From Pseudomonadota bacterium (GTDB lineage: Bacteria; Pseudomonadota; Alphaproteobacteria; Dongiales; Dongiaceae), in the NCBI GenBank assembly GCA_021792365.1, contig JAJYUT010000007.1, positions 1 through 64,000 on the forward strand: a stretch of DNA of 64,000 bases. The letters run 5' to 3'. The translations under genes were made by a program, and so were the position numbers. Below the pieces are notes generated by a model. That model saw only the letters and a list, made by a program, of their open reading frames with translations. It was not told where the DNA came from and made no database searches. Positions within the stretch are counted from its first letter, which is position 1; every line of letters starts with the position of its first letter. Shown here piece by piece: positions 61,312 through 64,000 of the stretch.

Positions 61312-62478
61312 GTGAGCAAGATCGCTGCAATAGAGGTGATCCCGATTATAGGCCCAACACCGGCCGCCGATGACCTGGACGGCACGACCGACACCGTCAT
61401 CGTGCGCCTGACCGACGAGGCGGGACGCACCGGAATCGGAGAGACGGACGCTCCACCGCACGTCGTGAAGGCGTTCCTCGAGATGCCGACGGCGCATCTG
61501 TGGAGCCGGAACGCCGCTGAGATCCTGATCGGCGCGGACCCGCTGGAGGCGAGCGGCCTCTGGCAGAAGCTCTACGAGGGCACCTTCTGGCCCGGCCGGC
61601 GGGGCCTCGGCATTCATGCCATCTCCGCCATTGACATTGCGCTCTACGACCTCGCCGGCAAGCAGCACGGCGTGCCCGCCTACAAGCTGATGGGCGGGGC
61701 GCGGCGGGACAAGCTCAGGCCCTACTGCACGATCTTCCCCGGCCTGGCGCATGGCCGCTCCATCGAAGAGCTGATGACGGAGATCGGCCGCCAGTTCGAC
61801 GCCGCTCTGGAAAGCGGCTTCCGCGCCGTGAAGATGGAGGTGCTGTTCTACGACCTGGTGACGGACCGAGAACTGGTGAGCCTCATCAAGCGCGGCCGCA
61901 AGATGCTGGGGGACGGCATCCTTATGGCCGTCGATTTCGGATATCGCTGGCAGAACTGGCACGACGCGCTCTACGTGCTGCACCGTGTCGAGGATTGCGA
62001 CATATTCTTCGCCGAAGCGACCCTGCAGCATGATGACCTTGAAGGGCATGCAAGGCTCGCCGAGCGCAGCCCAATCCGCATCGGCGGCGCGGAGGCCGCG
62101 GCGACGCGCTGGGAGATCCACGAATGGCTGACCCGCGGCAAGGTCGGCATCGTGCAGCCCAATATCGGCCGCGGCGGCGGCCTGACCGAGATCCGCCGGA
62201 TCGCCGACCTGTGCGAGCTGCACGGCGCCGAGGTCGTGCCGCATGGCTGGAAGACCGGCATCACCTCCGCGGTCGGGCGGCATTTTCAGGCGGCCTGCGG
62301 GCCGGCGCCGGTCTTCGAATACGTGTCCCCGAAAGTGTTCGACAGCCTGCTGCGGCGCGAGCTGGTCTCGCCCGAGCCCGCGGTGGTCGACGGCTTCATG
62401 GCCCTGCCGGACCGGCCGGGCCTTGGCATCGACTTGAATGAAGAGCTGGTTGAGCGGTTACGAGCCGATCGTCGTTAG
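61312..62478 (+). CDS. Enolase-superfamily dehydratase-like protein
   Basis: 388 aa from the GTG at 61312, with GGGGGCGGG upstream. Barrel residues: AVKMEV near 182, LMAVDFGYRW (Asp), FFAEATL (Glu), IGGAEAAATRWE (Glu) and VPHGWKTG (catalytic His). The aspartate that pairs with this histidine is asparagine (QPNIGRGGG), unlike the copies at 47959 and 62623, so the acid/base dyad may be weakened or tuned to another substrate. Probable acid-sugar dehydratase or epimerase. Confidence 0.88.
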   Translation: MSKIAAIEVIPIIGPTPAADDLDGTTDTVIVRLTDEAGRTGIGETDAPPHVVKAFLEMPTAHLWSRNAAEILIGADPLEASGLWQKLYEGTFWPGRRGLGIHAISAIDIALYDLAGKQHGVPAYKLMGGARRDKLRPYCTIFPGLAHGRSIEELMTEIGRQFDAALESGFRAVKMEVLFYDLVTDRELVSLIKRGRKMLGDGILMAVDFGYRWQNWHDALYVLHRVEDCDIFFAEATLQHDDLEGHARLAERSPIRIGGAEAAATRWEIHEWLTRGKVGIVQPNIGRGGGLTEIRRIADLCELHGAEVVPHGWKTGITSAVGRHFQAACGPAPVFEYVSPKVFDSLLRRELVSPEPAVVDGFMALPDRPGLGIDLNEELVERLRADRR

Positions 62479-62512
62479 AGCCAACTCCAAGGATAGCCGT
62501 CATTATCGTCAT

Positions 62513-62603
62513 CCCAAGGCTTGGCCTTGGGATCCACGAGTTTGTGACCCGCCGCTCGGTCCTGCTGGACGGACCTCGTGGATGGCAAGGCCAAGCCTTG
62601 CCA
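62513..62603. repeat. Imperfect long inverted repeat, REP-like
   Basis: Arms at 62514-62540 and 62575-62602 pair over about 27 bases with few mismatches. Each arm also contains the small palindrome AAGGCTTGGCCTT or a variant. It lies in the 144-bp gap between two convergent enolase-family genes and could act as a bidirectional terminator. The preceding GTCATTATCGTCATCC resembles the edge of common REP-type repeats. Confidence 0.6.
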
Positions 62604-62622
62604 TAACCAAGGGGATGCGCGT

Positions 62623-63753
62623 TTAGCCGAGCCGGTATTTCTCCACCGTCGCCATATCGAGGCTCACGCCCAGCCCCGGCGCTTCCGGCACCGGGATGCG
62701 GCCATCCGGCCCGATCTCGAACCTCTCGCGCGTCAGGTTCCAGCGGAGGGGCGACTCGCTGGTGGAATATTCGGCCGGCTCGTCATCCCAATGCTGCGAC
62801 AGGAAGGCGAGGTTCGCGGCAATCGTGATGTTCGACTTGTAGCCGTGGGTCACGACGCGCTTTCCGCGCCTTTTGGCGATCGCGGCGATGCGCATCAGTT
62901 CAGTCAGGCCGCCGGCCATCGTGACGTCCGGCTGGGCGATGTCGATCTTCCCGACCTCGAACGCGTGCTCGTATTCGTAGCGTGTGGTGAGGCCGAGATC
63001 GCCGCCGCCGATCGGCACGCCGAATCCCTGGAACCGGGCATGGCCTTCGAGGTCGTCGATCGGAAGCGGCGCCTCGACCCAGAGGAAGTTGTTGTCACGG
63101 AAGATCGGCATCAAAGGCAAGCCGTCCTCCGCCTTCTCCCACGCCGTGGCGGCATCCACCATCAGCCGGATGTCGGGGCCGACATGCTCGCGCGCGGCAC
63201 GGATGATCGCCTCGGCCTTGCGCACGTCCTGCCGCCAATGCGGATCGGCCACGATCTTGATCGCCTTCAGGCCCAGCTTCAGTCCGCGGTCGATGTTGCG
63301 CCGGACCTCGTCCGGCGTTTCGCCGAGCGGGTAGACCGTGCCATAGGCCAGCAGCCGGTTGCGCTTGCGCGGGCCGAGCAGGTCGGCGAGCGGCTTGCCC
63401 TCGACCTTGCCCCGGATGTCCCACAGGGCGATGTCGATGGCGCTCATGGCGTGGATGACGACTCCGCGCCGGCCGTAATAGCTGGTCCAGTCGTACATCC
63501 GGTCCCACAGGGCCTCGACCTCGAGGGGGTTCTCCCCGATCAGCACTTCCTTCAGGCCCATGGCATGGGTGTGGGACCGCGGCGCGTCGACGATTGCCTT
63601 GATGACGGCGGGAACGCTGTCCGCCTCCGCAATCCCCGTGACCCCCGCATCCGTGTGGACGAGGATCACGCAATTGTCGTATGACCCATCGAAAGTTGCG
63701 CCGGTCCAGCCCGGCACCCGTAGTTCGATCGTCTCGATGTCCGTGATCTTCAT
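62623..63753 (-). CDS. Enolase-superfamily dehydratase-like protein
   Basis: 376 aa from the ATG at 63753. AIKIVAD near residue 163, LMVDAATAWE (Asp), WVEAPL (Glu), then GGGDLGLTTRYE where the third metal ligand appears to be Asp rather than Glu, AQPDVTMAGG (dyad Asp) and VTHGYKSN (dyad His). Together with the copies at 47959 and 61312 it makes three family members, each with a different active-site variation. Divergent from the IclR gene. Confidence 0.88.
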   Translation of the reverse strand: MKITDIETIELRVPGWTGATFDGSYDNCVILVHTDAGVTGIAEADSVPAVIKAIVDAPRSHTHAMGLKEVLIGENPLEVEALWDRMYDWTSYYGRRGVVIHAMSAIDIALWDIRGKVEGKPLADLLGPRKRNRLLAYGTVYPLGETPDEVRRNIDRGLKLGLKAIKIVADPHWRQDVRKAEAIIRAAREHVGPDIRLMVDAATAWEKAEDGLPLMPIFRDNNFLWVEAPLPIDDLEGHARFQGFGVPIGGGDLGLTTRYEYEHAFEVGKIDIAQPDVTMAGGLTELMRIAAIAKRRGKRVVTHGYKSNITIAANLAFLSQHWDDEPAEYSTSESPLRWNLTRERFEIGPDGRIPVPEAPGLGVSLDMATVEKYRLG

Positions 63754-63831
63754 GACGGCGTCCCCTCCCGGACAGGTTTGCGCAGTCGTCTGAAATATTG
63801 GATACTGGTCCAGAATGTTGGAATGTGAAGC

Positions 63832-64000
63832 ATGACGCAAGCGGTAAAGGCATCCATGCGCGCCAACGCGCAGTCTTCGTTGCCGGATGAGGAGCAGGGC
63901 GGCTCGCGCAGCGTCCGGCGTGCGCTGGACATCCTCGAGTTCCTGCTGCAGCGGGGCGAGCCGGCGACCGTGGCCGGGATCGTCACCGCCTTGCAGATCC
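63832..64000 (+). CDS. IclR-family regulator, 5' part only
   Basis: The ATG at 63832 begins 56 codons running out of the window. RSVRRALDILEFLLQRGEPATVAGIVTALQI is the start of the IclR winged helix, read in parts. The 78-bp divergent gap to the enolase-family gene contains a CTGGTCCAG palindrome at 63805-63813. It probably controls this second module. Confidence 0.8.
   Translation, partial: MTQAVKASMRANAQSSLPDEEQGGSRSVRRALDILEFLLQRGEPATVAGIVTALQI

Noticed and set aside
1-64000. CRISPR array, rRNA genes, complete insertion sequences or riboswitches.
   Set aside because: I saw no regularly spaced repeats, no rRNA-like stretches, no intact transposase and no recognisable riboswitch core.

Overview
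The window is high-GC DNA, most likely from an alphaproteobacterium. The signs are a tRNA-Gln(CUG) of alphaproteobacterial type, several tripartite tricarboxylate transporters (TTT/Tct), polyamine-type (PotABCD-like) ABC importers with twin-arginine signal peptides, and many short-chain dehydrogenases (SDRs). Nearly everything is accessory catabolism: uptake systems, carbon-skeleton enzymes and local repressors. There is no housekeeping block apart from the tRNA.

0-15 kb is a histidine-utilisation-like (hut) region. A minus-strand operon encodes a PotABCD-like importer followed by a histidinol-dehydrogenase-like gene cut by the window edge. The divergent plus-strand operon is M20 amidohydrolase, urocanase (HutU-like), HutC repressor and HutH. 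Next come a minus-strand kinase-fold gene and a HisC-like aminotransferase, and divergently HutI overlapping a second (M20D) amidohydrolase. A near-identical 24-bp operator lies in both divergent promoters and ties all four transcription units together. HutF and HutG are absent; the two M20 enzymes and the HisC/HisD/kinase genes take their place, so the pathway is probably not plain histidine degradation.

15-41 kb is carboxylate catabolism. SDR, FAH-family hydrolase and aconitase lie on the plus strand. LeuC-like, LeuD-like, TcuA-like flavoprotein and TctB-TctA-TctC lie on the minus strand. A second TTT system (TctB, TctA and a distant TctC) brackets a TPP enzyme, a DapA-family lyase and an IlvD/Edd dehydratase, with an AroQ-like protein, a TauD-type dioxygenase, an FCD-type GntR repressor and SDRs around it. 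A 17-bp motif occurs at three promoters here and outlines a regulon, probably of that GntR protein. An LhgO-like oxidase gene in this block is broken.

41-44.2 kb is a decayed junction: an ABC-type solute-binding protein gene without a signal peptide, remnants of an M24 peptidase, a response regulator and a large serine recombinase, ending at tRNA-Gln. It looks like the scar of an integrated element.

44.4-64 kb holds two parallel modules. Each has a PotABCD-like importer, enolase-superfamily acid-sugar dehydratases, several SDRs and a regulator (GntR/FCD in the first, a partial IclR at the right end of the second). A zinc alcohol dehydrogenase and an SMP-30 lactonase complete a likely pathway for oxidising sugars or polyols and dehydrating the resulting acids.
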